A stretch of DNA of 64,000 nucleotides, taken from positions 38,611,958 to 38,675,957 of the forward strand of contig NC_089722.1 of assembly GCF_035083965.1 (NCBI RefSeq), read 5' to 3'. Shown here in pieces: positions 9,897 to 21,012 of this stretch. This DNA is from Branchiostoma lanceolatum. Taxonomy: Eukaryota; Chordata; Leptocardii; Amphioxiformes; Branchiostomatidae. How positions within the stretch are numbered: position 1 is the stretch's first letter; every line of letters begins with the position of its first letter. The notes under the pieces are model-generated. The model saw only the letters and a program-made list of their open reading frames with translations, was not told where the DNA came from and ran no database searches. Both the position numbers and the translations under genes were made by a program.

Positions 9897-12800
9897 GACA
9901 GAAGAGTCGAGACATCTCCAGAGATATCATGGCGGTTGAACCTGTAGTTGCTCAGCCTGTAATGGCAGAACTGCCCTCTGAAACAGGTTTGTACCAGTAT
10001 CTAATATCAATTCTCATAGTTCTGCCTACTCTGCATGCAAGCCACATTTTGAAAAATAATGGTGAATTATTCAAAAAGATGTACTAAATGCAGCGTTAGC
10101 AGTCCCCAAAGATGGCACACGTCGGATATCCAGGTGTTCAAAGTCCTAGATAACACGGTCTTAGGATAAAAGAAAATCCCTTTGGTTTTGGAGCTAAAGC
10201 CCCCCTCTCATTGGACCCGCGGCACGCTGGCGGCGTCGCTGCGTCCTAAACTTGATTTGTGTTACCCTTGATTTGTGTTACCCTTTATAATGGGAATATC
10301 ATTCAAAACGTACAAGTATGCAAAAAGACAACAAAACAGACAAAGCTTAAAAATATTCGTTTTTTGTCGATGAAATTCGATCGGCTGCAGCGACGCCGCC
10401 AGCGTGCACGGGTCAAGTGAGAGGGGGGCTTAAGAACTCCGGCTGTATTAAGTGATTTGTGATAACCATCATCATCAGCTCCTTTACATCCTGCCGGACA
10501 ATCAGTTCAGCGTCGGTGGACCCGCCCGTGGGCGACGATCAGCTTTACTCTTGCAGTGTTTGCCACAAACAGCGCAGATGAAAGCTGTTGTGTGGCATGG
10601 TGTGTGTCTCTTTTGCCTTCTGGCAAACTCGGTAAGTTCCAAGTCAAGTTCCAGTTTTTTCGCACCTTGGTGGAGTTTGTGCCGCCATGCAGAGCGGTCT
10701 TTAGCTAAGTGCTCCCAGTCCGCCGCGATGTTGAAGAGTTTTAGGTCCCGCTTACAGACGTCGACAAAACGGAGCTTGGGGCGTCCCCTGCCACGTTTGC
10801 CATCTGCAAGCTGACCGTACAATACCTGGTGTGGTAGGCGCGAGTGATCCATGCGGGAGACATGACCCAACCAGCGCAGCCTGCGATTTTTCAGGATTGG
10901 GTACAGACTAGTGGTGCCGCGTCTTCTAAGGCTAAAAATACATTGTATTTCTTATTTCCTACATTTGCAGCACCAGGAACTGAGCCGGGCAATCCGCTAC
11001 AGATCAGGAACATGGAGGCAGAGGACATCGAATTTGTCTCTCGAATGTTGGTGGACGCTTTCAGCGATAAGTTTGAACACGCGGTTGGCAAGAATCGGTA
11101 AGCTTTCCGTAAAGTATATTCAGTTTCATGCGTTGGCTAGAGCCCTCTCCTTTAGAGATCTTCTAACCCTTTCTCATTTCTCAGTGGCTTTTTGAAAGTG
11201 CAAGCTCATTAGTATGTTTCACAAATGCCTCAGCTATGATTAAGTGAAATGCAAATGAGCACCTCTATATATCATAACAACACACACGCCAATAATGTCA
11301 CATATGAAAAATGCTGTTCTGTAGGATGGAAGGTGCGGTCCAACAGACAGTCGCTTCGCTGGGCAGGTCCCAAGACGTCTGGCACAGATATCGCGTCGCC
11401 GTGTACGAGGGCAGGCCAGCAGGCGCCATGGCCATCAAATTTCATGGAGACAGGTCAGTTTATAGGACGTATGTTGGAAAGCTAAAAGAAATACATGTCT
11501 TGGCTAGCGGCCTCGTACTATATATAAATCACATATTGAACAGGTATACACAATTACACATATCGAAACATTTTAACCTTGTTTGTGGGCATGTTATAAG
11601 TTCTGTGAAGAACCAAAGCTTAGGATGCCGCTCCGTTTCCTTGGTTTCCTGCATGTTGCTCTGATTCTGGCTGGAATCTAAACCACTAGAATCTAAATTC
11701 CTTTATCTGCTGCAGCGCCATGGGGGATTTCAGCTGCGGGGAGGCGTGCTCATTTCTTGGATGTGGCACGTGTGGGTATGTATCTTGTTTGTTTGTTTGT
11801 TTGTGTGTTTGTTTGTTCGTTTGTTGTGTATAAACAGTAAACCATCTTGTTTTGCAATGCAGGAGTTTTGTTCTTAAATTTCTAACGTTTAAGCCAAGTA
11901 GTTCATTGAATGAGACAGCGGCTGAACGATAAAATGCTTACGTTATATTTTTGTTTTTATTTTGAATTTCTACATCTAGTGCATGGTGAATCGGGCGACT
12001 ATGTTACAGTTTACTGACGTTATGGCGGGTTGTTTCCATGATATTACAGGTTTGCGTAGCAAAACCTTTGTTGAATCCGTTGGCATGTTAAGTGGCCGCC
12101 ATCTTGAACTGTGACGTCACAGGGTCGCCATACCACTTTATTGGGAGGGGTGTTTTTTTTCGGTCGCAAGCGTTCTCTCTTTTTTTAACAAATCGGCACA
12201 CTACCATCACACATTCAACTCAAATAAAAAGAAAGATTCAATACCAATTCATATTCATAAAAAGACCCCGTAATCGCTAAACTAACATTGCAAACCTGAA
12301 GTATATGTAGCACAGATATCTAACTCTAGTTTTCATTGATTGCAGGCTCATCTGCATGGGCGCTGCATTGGAAAACGACAACATTCCTGTGGGGCAGTGT
12401 TACCTGGACCATATCGGCGTGGACGCGAGCTTTCGCGGGAAGGGCATCGGGAAGGTGATGCTGGATAGGGCGGACTATGAGGCCAGGCAACATGGATGCA
12501 CAGTACGTAACGTTAGGCTGAATAGTCATGAACAGAAACATCTTTTGAAATTATCTATGCTTACGTTTAGTGTAACGCCAAACGACAGTCACTCAAGTAA
12601 CTGGGTAGAATTTGAAAACAGTCAGACGTTTCAGACAGCATTCGCTATCTTCCGTCAGTGACTTAAGGGAATAACTGGAGTCACCAAGTTTTAAACCAAA
12701 ACTCTATGTATGGATAAGTTGATGACGTGAAGACAATTTTAAGTATCATATTTAAGGTTTGGTTCTAAACACTGGAATATCGTAAATGTAATACAGAAAT

Positions 12801-14124
12801 GTCTACATCCATAGATTAATGACAGAAAAATGACCATGCTACAGACGAAAGAACATTTTATGCATTTATGCACACCAAATTTTGCTGTTACAGGGTATGT
12901 CGGACAATTCGGCCCATACCCGATGAGGACAACTCAGCGTCATGCCTAGGACTATTCCTAGACGTTTCGCCTTACGCATTACTATGACGCTAACCTAATT
13001 CTAACTCAGCCCTAAACCCAATTCTTACTCTAACCATAACCCGAATCGTCCTGGACCTGGTGCCGAATCGTCCTGATCGGCTAGGTGCCGAATAGACCGA
13101 TCCTGACAGTCCATGACAATTAGCAGTTCAACCAATGATAGAATGGCAATTAGCATTCAACCAATGAGACAGTCCGTCAAATATTTGCATTTTTATGTTT
13201 TTGTTTTGCAATTGCATTTCTGATTTTTGACAGAAGCGGGCAGGGCTATGGGATCTGTCTATTGTCCTGATACCGTCACATTGTCTCAAAGAAGTTTTGA
13301 TCGGTCTTTAAAACTTCATGTGGCGTCCCTGCTTTTTCTGGAATCCGTATGAAAAATTGATTGATGTCAAACGTTCTCTTTTCTTACAACCACAGGCGAT
13401 TTTCCTGTGGGTGAAGAAGGGCAACCGTGCTGTTCACCTGTACGAACGTCAGGGTTACGTCATCACCCATACGTTCGGCGGCTGGTTCAAGCGATGTGCG
13501 ACGGGCTCCAGAGTGAGTCTGATTCTCACTGTAGCGTAACATCTTCCATCTTCTTACTTCACTCTGACGTGTTGTTTTTCTGTTTGGGTGACTGGTTGTC
13601 TTTGTCTCTCTCTCTTTCTCTCTCTCTCTCTGCATTCCTCTCCTTACGATCGGATGGCACCTAGATTAACTCACTCACTCACTCACTCACTCACTCACTC
13701 ACTCAATCGCTCACTCGCTCGCTCGCTCACTCACTCACTCACTCACTCACTCACTCACTCACTCACTCACTCACTCACTCACTCACTCACTCACTCACTC
13801 ACTCACTCACTGCCATGTATCCTCCGTATTATGCTTATTTCTATACATGTGAAGCCAGTGTCTTCGGTGCCTTGTATGTGCTTATAGATATATTTGTGTG
13901 TGTGTGCGTGTGTGTGCGTGTGTGTGTGTGTGCGTGTGTGCTTGTGTGTGTTAGAGAGTGTGTGTGTGTGTGCGTGCGTGCGAGTGTGTGGTCTATTTTT
14001 GTGTGCGCGTGTGTTTGCATGTGCGATTTGTGTTTGTCCATGTGTGCTATGCTGTTATTCCACTTTTGAAATGTTTTGTCTGTCCAAACTGCAGGACTGG
14101 CACAACATGGAGAAGCAACTGTAA
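9897..14124 (+). CDS. GNAT-family N-acetyltransferase, paralogue B (7 coding exons)
   Basis: Predicted 225-residue N-acetyltransferase. Coding exons are 9929-9986 (ATG 9929; exon begins at 9897 after a CACAG acceptor), 10971-11097, 11325-11453, 11716-11775, 12346-12502, 13396-13512 and 14095-14124 (TAA). Every intron phase matches paralogue A. The acetyl-CoA loop RGKGIG is at about residues 155-160, after CYLDHIGVDASF. Exon 3 gives WHRYRVAVYEGRPAGAMAIK and exon 6 gives AIFLWVKKGNRAVHLYERQG. The exon 1 donor context (CAGGTTTGTACCAG) is nearly the same as in A, which supports shared ancestry and the chosen start. A likely untranslated first exon ends at 8420. Intron 1 carries a MITE and a LINE end, intron 4 a MITE and intron 6 long microsatellites. 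A poly(A) signal lies at 14916. The substrate is unknown. Confidence 0.9.
10198..10430. mobile_element. MITE, Harbinger-like (TAA duplication), in intron 1 of gene B
   Basis: Terminal inverted repeats of ~45 bp begin AGCCCCCCTCTCATTGGACC at the left and are mirrored at the right (GGGTCAAGTGAGAGGGGGGCT). The element is flanked by TAA on both sides (10195-10197, 10431-10433). Both ends include GCACGCTGGCGGCGTCGCTG. The TWA target duplication fits PIF/Harbinger. A related copy is at 34394. Confidence 0.85.
10470..10890 (-). mobile_element. LINE C-terminal fragment in intron 1 of gene B
   Basis: A minus-strand frame reads GHVSRMDHSRLPHQVLYGQL, GKRGRGRPKLRFVDVCKRDL and WEHLAKDRSAWRHKLHQGAK, then a Cys-rich end (CAVCGKHCKS). 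This is the standard C-terminus of non-LTR retrotransposon ORF2 after the reverse transcriptase. It is 5'-truncated and ends ~100 bp before gene B exon 2. Confidence 0.8.
12041..12332 (+). repeat. Repeat R1 (MITE-like), abutting the exon 5 acceptor of gene B
   Basis: It shares almost its whole length with 29521-29807, and its 3' part with 5217-5322. Landmarks are CAGGTTTGCGTAGCAAAACC near the start and GCAAACCTGAAGTATATGTAG near the end (short inverted CAGGTTTGC/GCAAACCTG). It finishes ~13 bp upstream of gene B exon 5. The exact termini and duplication are not clear. Confidence 0.75.
13600..14000. repeat. Microsatellites (TC)n, (TCAC)n and (TG)n in intron 6 of gene B
   Basis: (TC)n is at 13603-13631, a long (TCAC)n tract at about 13667-13811, and impure (TG)n at 13893-13990. 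Open frames across them are artefacts of low complexity. Confidence 0.95.
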
Positions 14125-14215
14125 CGCCCCGGAAATGACGTCACAACAACGTCTCAAGTTTCCATCTTGTCACAGAGATGTGATGACCGAAAGGCTGATA
14201 CTAAAGGAAGGAAGA
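14125..14215 (+). other. Gene B proximal 3' UTR, conserved with gene C
   Basis: The segment right after the stop (ACGTCTCAAGTTTCCATCTT, GATGTGATGACCGAAAGGCT) aligns with the sequence after gene C's stop (minus strand 17329-17230: ACGTCCCAAGTTTTCATCTT, GGTGTGATGATCGCGAGACT). A weaker echo, TCACAACGCCTCAACTT, follows gene A's stop. Confidence 0.7.
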
Positions 14216-14319
14216 AACCGTTCCGTCATGCATGCACACATATATACCAACATTCCCTGAGTGACGTGTTCTTTCTACAAATTATCAATCTATACAGCCT
14301 TATCTTCTAAACGTGCTTA

Positions 14320-14541
14320 GGGCCATGTCACACTTGTGCGTATATTCAAGTGTGCGTGAGTTGCGCAGTAACATTTTTTTGGTTTAAGTAAGGGGAAAAA
14401 GTTGTTTTCTACTTCGACCCACCGTTGTGCAGCCTAGTCATCGAACCTAAGAAATCACTTATTCGGTTGCAAACTTAACCTAAACCAAAAACACGTTAAT
14501 ACGCAACTCATGCGGACTTGTGGACAAGTGTGACAGGGGCT
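14320..14541. mobile_element. MITE, Harbinger-like (TTA duplication)
   Basis: The terminal inverted repeats GGGCCATGTCACACTTGTGC and CTTGTGGACAAGTGTGACAG...GGGGCT are flanked by TTA (14317-14319, 14542-14544). The interior matches the copy at 27061-27303 (TTGGTTTAAGTAAGG). It lies in the 3' region of gene B. Confidence 0.8.
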
Positions 14542-14544
14542 TTA

Positions 14545-14741
14545 TGTTTAAGTCCGTATGAGTTCCGTATCAACATTTTTTGGGCTTAGGTAAACAAAAG
14601 TTTTTTCACCCACCGTTTTGCAGCCTGGTTTAATATAGAACCGGAAAATACTTTTTCGGCCGCAAACTATACCTCGCACAAAAAATGTGCGAAATGCATA
14701 CGGCCAGAATTATACGCACAAATATGAACGGGCCCTTTGAT
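14545..14741. mobile_element. Diverged second MITE copy of the same family
   Basis: It lies directly after the previous copy and keeps CCGTATGAGTTCCGTATCAAC, CCCACCGTTTTGCAGCCTGG and the end AATATGAACGGGCCC. Its left terminus is eroded, and it is more diverged than 14320-14541. Confidence 0.6.
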
Positions 14742-14915
14742 AGGCCATGTATTTACATATCAGTCACTTTTCAATGAAGGCTTTCAAGTAGAGATGATAA
14801 GTAAAACCAGACACTATCATGGTACAAACTGATTCCACTTGTGTTCACCTTTTTGTTTGCAGTTGAAAAAGTCCCTCGACTTTCAGAATGAATTTGTGAA
14901 CTTGTTTTGTGTCAA

Positions 14916-14921
14916 AATAAA
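14916..14921 (+). terminator. Poly(A) signal AATAAA, likely for gene B
   Basis: AATAAA lies about 790 bp after gene B's stop codon, with TTGTTTTGTG upstream and T/GT-rich sequence nearby. The intervening MITEs would be in the 3' UTR. Confidence 0.5.
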
Positions 14922-14949
14922 CTGAACTATTCTATCAACAGTCTCCCTG

Positions 14950-15280
14950 GTTAGAATTTACCCGGGATCCGGTAACAAATAGACGCCGTAAGCTAATCGT
15001 GAGAACACCGAGAGGTGCCCCCAGTAATGATTCGGTCCCAATTCCAATCCGGGGCCCGGCCGGGCTGTTTGCGAAAACGAAAAAAAAATGCATATCAAGA
15101 AAGTATACATTATATGGTTAGGAATGTTTTTTTTCGTTTTGTATCTTTTGTTGTCTTTTATATCAAACTCTCTGTTCCAACTAGCCGGGCCCCGGATCGG
15201 AAATGGGACCAAAACATAACCGGCAGTCCACCGGGACAAATTTGTGGCTTCAAGGCCCGGCCTGGACTACAGCCCCTACG
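14950..15280. repeat. Repeat R2 interrupted by a MITE
   Basis: The flanks (GGTAACAAATAGACGCCGTAAG at left; GGCAGTCCACCGGGACAAAT and GGCCCGGCCTGGACTACA at right) match, inverted, the uninterrupted copy at 33655-33790. The 189 bp in between are the separate MITE at 15028-15216. Confidence 0.8.
15028..15216. mobile_element. MITE, Harbinger-like (TAA duplication), nested in R2
   Basis: The ends TGATTCGGTCCCAATTCC and GGAAATGGGACCAAAACA are imperfect inverted repeats flanked by TAA at 15025-15027 and 15217-15219. The interior (TGGTTAGGAATG, TTGTTGTCTTTTAT) matches the MITE at 34739-34931. Confidence 0.85.
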
Positions 15281-15289
15281 TACGAGCAC

Positions 15290-15570
15290 GGGTGAACAGT
15301 TGACCGAAGTATCACAGAGGCTCCGACTAGCCTATCACGATGCCCTTAAAATCTCGTTGTCCCAACCCAGGTCTACCAGCAACAGTCTGTGTTTGGACAG
15401 CTTGGTGTTGACCGTGAGGCGAAAGTTGACGCATTCTTTTGCGCACTCGTCGCCTCTTGGTGTCGGGTACGACATCAGCAAGCCTCTGCTATATTCTCCT
15501 TGTATTAATACTGCCGTCAGGCACGTCCGCTGTAAGAGGCCGCTTATTCTGAGTGTCGGTTTTATGTAGT
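15290..15570 (+). mobile_element. Possible LINE C-terminal fragment
   Basis: The frame contains LRLAYHDALKISLSQPRSTS and CLDSLVLTVRRKLTHSF, which resembles the post-reverse-transcriptase segment of CR1/L2-type LINEs (L-R-x-A-Y-x-D-x...PR). The match is by eye and short. It lies between genes B and C. Confidence 0.4.
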
Positions 15571-15579
15571 CATTGTATT

Positions 15580-17224
15580 TTTTTAGACGTTTGTATGTGT
15601 TGATGATGGATGTATGGGTCTGAGGAAAACAATAAATGTATAAAATGAATTTATCCAAAAATCTGTGAATTGATATGCTATACATAGTAAGATGAAGTCT
15701 ATTCTAAGATGGTTCGATTGAAGACGGCATCAAGACAAGGTTTTATGCTGATAAGCAATTGTGTTGTTTTAGTACAGGATCTAATGTTGTCTCGTAGGGT
15801 GGGAGGGCAGAAACTTAAGTGCTGGAAAGTTCGACACGAAGGCCTCTTTTCCTGTACTACACCCAATCCCATAATAGTCTACCTCATTTCAGTCATGATC
15901 AGTTAATGTAGGGGCTCTGCCCCGTTTTCGTTTAAATAATTTCAAATTTCTCCCTCCACTCAAAGAGGAGGAAATCTTAATTATCATGTAATTACAAGAA
16001 ATATTCAAATATTCATAACTTTCATTATAGTTAGACATTTCACTAATTTTAGGAGCCGCTAAATGTAGAACATGTAACTGCTATGTTTTGCACTTGACGA
16101 AAACTATATATGCATGCTAAATATACATAAGAATCTTGACTATTTAAATCGGTACCTGTGACTTATTGACAACAATAGATGGGACATTAGAACGTTCTTT
16201 TAAATGAATAAATGAAGTACCTTTATTGTACATTCATGCTTCGAATGGCTAGGCGCAGGTCGTCTACGTATGAGTTAACAAACGTGTAAAAAACATATAT
16301 GTAGAAAAGTAATATGTAAAGGCAAGAAATACACCAGTTAAACCATAGGCGGTGGGCCACCGAGATTTTGTTGAAAATGGTGTTAAAGGTAACTTTGTAA
16401 ACAATATATGAACTGTCCGCTGGATCATACACTACGTTATAAACATGCACACAATGTACTCCGTCAGTCCGCTGCATAATAAACTTCACACAAACTGTGT
16501 GCTCAGTACACTGCGCACACCTTGAACTCGGTCCACTGACTCCACGCAAAGATTCCCGTGAACCATACACTAAACACACACTATGACACTGTGAACTCGG
16601 TCCGCTGAAACAGGATTCCAAAGAATCAAACGAACGGATACCGAAGTCATCCGAAGATTCACGAAAGCCGAACAGTGACTTCCGAACACTTTCGGGCTGC
16701 GCTAGGAACAAGAATAGCTAGGAAGGGAACGGCGATTCAAAAGGCCTTATTTTCTGTGACATGCAGCCATGAAATTAAACATGCTGATGCTATTCATCCT
16801 AAAGGGACTACTTACATTCTATTGTTTCTTTTGAATAAGATCTGTTTAAACAAGAATTTGTAGCGTAAAGAAAGCAGAAAATTGCCACAGAGGATGTTGC
16901 AACATATGCGCGCATGACGGAACAATTTCGGGTCTTTCATTTGATTTGATACTTGGCTGTAGAAAAAGGTACAACCAGGGCTACACACCTAGTCGAAGGC
17001 TATTACAAAGGGTATAGCCCTGATAACTGAACAATATACAAAATTCAGTACAAACTTTCACAAAGCACTTTATGACTAAAATACTTAAAATACATATGAA
17101 GGCGTGCACAAGATACAAGACTAAAATACATAGACTTTCTTTTACAAAACTAAAGCGCATGTAAAAAAAATGCTCGAAGCCTATCATGAGCTATACATAA
17201 AATCGTTAACAAAGCCAAAACTTG
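15580..17224. other. B/C intergenic stretch; one 162-codon frame of unknown status
   Basis: A minus-strand frame at 16223-16711 has 162 codons, with a serine/cysteine-rich first half and a hydrophobic C-terminal half (CISCLYILLFYIYVFYTFV), compatible with a membrane segment. I do not recognise it. Promoter, splice or poly(A) support is absent, so it may be chance. The remainder shows no gene. Confidence 0.3.
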
Positions 17225-17329
17225 GGTTCATATTACGCAGGGCCGTCTTGCAGTATCAGTCTCGCGATCATCACACCTCAGCGAAAAGATGAAAACTTGG
17301 GACGTTGATGTAACGTTATGTCCGGGTGT

Positions 17330-17569
17330 TTACAGTTTCTTCTCCATGTTGTACCAGTCCTGTAGTTTGGACAGACAAAAAAGGTTGATATCAGTTGTAC
17401 CTAATACAACATAACCCACACATGCATGGTGTATGCACGCTCTCACGTACGCACACGCACGCATACATCGACACATAACGCAACCAGCAACACAAACACA
17501 TACACACATACACACAGACCACTCGAGTTATACTACAAAAATCTGGAAGCACAAACACAGACACAGCAC

Positions 17570-17610
<41 letters not shown>

Positions 17611-17764
17611 ACACACGCGCGCGCACAAACAGAAACTCACACACAAACACACACAGTCACACAAACACACACACAGAAACACACAGTGACGCGTGCGCGC
17701 GTACTGTAGCACTCAAACACAAATACACACATAGTGACACACACACGCACAGACGGAAACACGC

Positions 17765-17797
<33 letters not shown>

Positions 17798-17844
17798 GGG
17801 GGAGAGAGAGAGAGAGGGGGGAGGGAGAGGGGAGAGAGAGAGGG

Positions 17845-17881
<37 letters not shown>

Positions 17882-20800
17882 AACAAGTACACAGACAATG
17901 CGAAAAACAACAACAATATTTCATGGTGTGGTAAGAAGACCGTACAGTATGATGGACTCACTCTGCAGCCCGTCGCAAACCCCGTGAACCAGGTACCAAA
18001 CGGATGGGTGATGACGTAGCCCTGCCGTTCGTACAGGTGGACCGCGCGGTTACTCTGCGTCACCCATAGGAATATCGACTGGGGAAAACAACATACGTTC
18101 AATCAGAGACGGCGGGCGGTATAGACTTCCTGACCTTCGTGACCAATTGTTGACGTCACGTGATCGCAATGACACGTGATCCAGTCGTTTGATCACTTGG
18201 ATTCTGATGAAGGATGCAATTATACTAGGACAGTCGAAAATTTGATGCGCTATTATTTTTCAGTTGGAACTTCATTTTAACTTTGGATTATGTTCAATGA
18301 GGCTAGTCTCTACCAGACTGCTTTTCTTTCTAAAAGGATGCAATCAAACCTGCCCAAGAAGACAACGGACCGAAAAGGTTTGTTCAATCTGGACAGATCA
18401 CCTGTCCAGATTGAACAAACCTTTTCGGTCCGTTGTCCACTAATCGCTATTCAATAGGCTCCGAGTGGTGAAATTGCCATTCCCTGGAACTTCGTGACTC
18501 GGGCAAATTTGCGTCATTTGCCAGGTCATTATAGACAGAATTCTTAATGCTTGTGTCAATGCAAAAAAATTACATTGGCTAGGTGGTCCTTATGTGGAGG
18601 TGGTCCCTTGAGCAGTTTGGGCTGTAGCATAGGAATGGCCAAATGACGCAAATTTGCCCGAGTCACGAAGTTCCAGGGCATGGCAATTTCACCACTCGGA
18701 GCCTATTGAATAGCGATTAGAGGACATTAAAGACCAAATATCATTAAGATCTAACCGCAGTTTCTCAAGTTATGCTCAGACGGTCCAGAAACCAACTAAC
18801 AAACCATAAACACCTAAAACATAGCCTTCTTGGCAAAAGTAACCTGCACTAAGAGCGCTTTATTGCTTCTTGCCTACCGTGCAACCTCGTTGCCTTGCCT
18901 CAGAATCAGCCCTCTCCATCAGAGCCTTCCCGATGCCCTTCCCGCGGTAGTCCGCATCCACGCCGACCGTGTCCACATAGCACTCCGCTGCGCCGATTTT
19001 GATGTCCGCGAAGGGAATCACCATGCAAAAAAGTCTGCAGCATAGTTAATCATTATCAATATTGTCCCTGTTTTTCTGCTTAGCACTCTAGAAGGCACTT
19101 GACACGACTTTCCTCACTCCACCTAGGTGTGAATGGGTACCTGACTCACTTTGGTTGGGGAAGGTCGTATTGAGGTCACCTGCTGGCGCCGAATGGTAAC
19201 CGCCCAGACCTTTGCGACAATTTTGCATGTGTGGAGCAAATATATATATGTTGTGTATTATATGATTGTAAACTCTGCAGCAATTAAGCACTGGCTGCCA
19301 TTGCACGAGTAATTTCTGACCAATTACGAGATGGGCATCGCCCCTATATACCATAAGGTGTGGGAAGAATTATATATCTTTGCACATGTCGGTCGATTAT
19401 GTAGTTTATCTGTACACTTCGTCTTTCCAACAAATCTTGTGTAAGTTTCTTCAGGGTAAACGTATGGTCGTCCAACGCGCGGCATAATCAAAGATGATAA
19501 TCATTATAACTGTTTGGCTAGCTATATGTGGCAATAAAGCAATGTAATCTCTTAACAAATTGTTCATATCTTGTACTCTTGTATTTTTCAGTCTAAGCGG
19601 ATCGATATCATTATGATAGTATACGTAAGCAACCATCAGTAAAACAAAAACTAAATTGAAAATTGGATTACAGAAAAAAATATTTAGAACCCTTTATGAG
19701 AAGTTAATAAAATTTCGTACCCACAAAGGCCCCAGCAGCCAACATGTGATAAGGTCTCGCAAAACTGGAAATCCTCTATAGCACTGTGAGAGAGAAAAAA
19801 CGGTGATTTGTATTGTACAAAATTAATGAAACAGCTTAGATGAGGTCTTAACATAGTCCGTGAATAGTTTTATCAGCATCGACAGCATCCATAAGCAGCG
19901 ACTCCTATGCTGCAGTTCCGTGTGAACCAGTCAGAATTATCCTGAGGTAGGTGACAGACAACCACCGAAAAGTCCGTGTAACAGCACCTGGTTGTGTATA
20001 ATGAGTCTTTTCATTGAGAGTCAGATGATTCAGACGCTGGCTATTATTAGGACACCAGTGCCCAAGGACAAATGACGAATGTTGTCTGAAAAGTTTGATT
20101 CTGTTGGAAACGTTAGCGAAGTTGTTTGATCTATTATTCATTACATTCTCTTGAATGAAGTATAATTAGAAAAAATGTCTGATCTATTTTGTACAATACC
20201 TGTATGCCTGACTTTCATAGACGAAACTGCGGTTTCAATATAACAAAATCTTTTTCTACACATCGTTGTCTATTAAGATTCAAAAGACAGTAGAAATTTT
20301 GAATGTCTTATATTGTCAAATATCTGGAAAGATTTGCTATGTTTTGAAAATAAGACATACAACTATGCGAAGGGTGAAGGTAAGATGTTCGAAGTGAAAT
20401 CAGTGAGGTTCGAAGTTGGTGGGTATCGAGAGAATTACACATGTATACTATAAAAATTGGACTTTTTAGCTTCTTGAATCTTTGACATTGGCCAGTTACC
20501 AATGTTCTTAGCCCTACTCTCCAAGCAGAGGTTGATTGTGAAGTCATTCCTACATCCCGTTTTCTGGAAGGCAATGGGCAATGATGGGGCCGGCTGTTAG
20601 AAAACGGGGTATGCAGAGAAGAAGGTCACAATCTTCCCAATCAACCTCTGCTTGAATAGCACTCTTCTTTCTGCAGTATTTCATGAACTTCAAAATGCAG
20701 AATCAGCCAGCCAGTTGATGGACTCGGCCATAGTACTTGTAAAAGGCTGCAGAATGTGAAAAATACAACTTATGATAGGTAAAGAACCAACCACACCTTT

Positions 20801-20930
20801 CGAAAAAGGGTAGGGGCATGCCCCGGTGTGCGATGGTCCAAACCTTACAGTCTGGTCTGGGCTGACATCTTAAAAATGTGATAGTCACCTGTTATGTCAA
20901 TCCTTCCACGAATGTGGTGAAACTGAATAA

Positions 20931-21012
<82 letters not shown>

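Noticed and set aside
15015-15569. A 184-codon + frame as a host gene
   Set aside because: It crosses a nested MITE and repeat R2. Only its last third has a possible LINE-tail signal.
17433-17987. A 184-codon + frame of Thr/His and Arg/Glu repeats
   Set aside because: It is (AC)n and (GA)n microsatellite in intron 6 of gene C.
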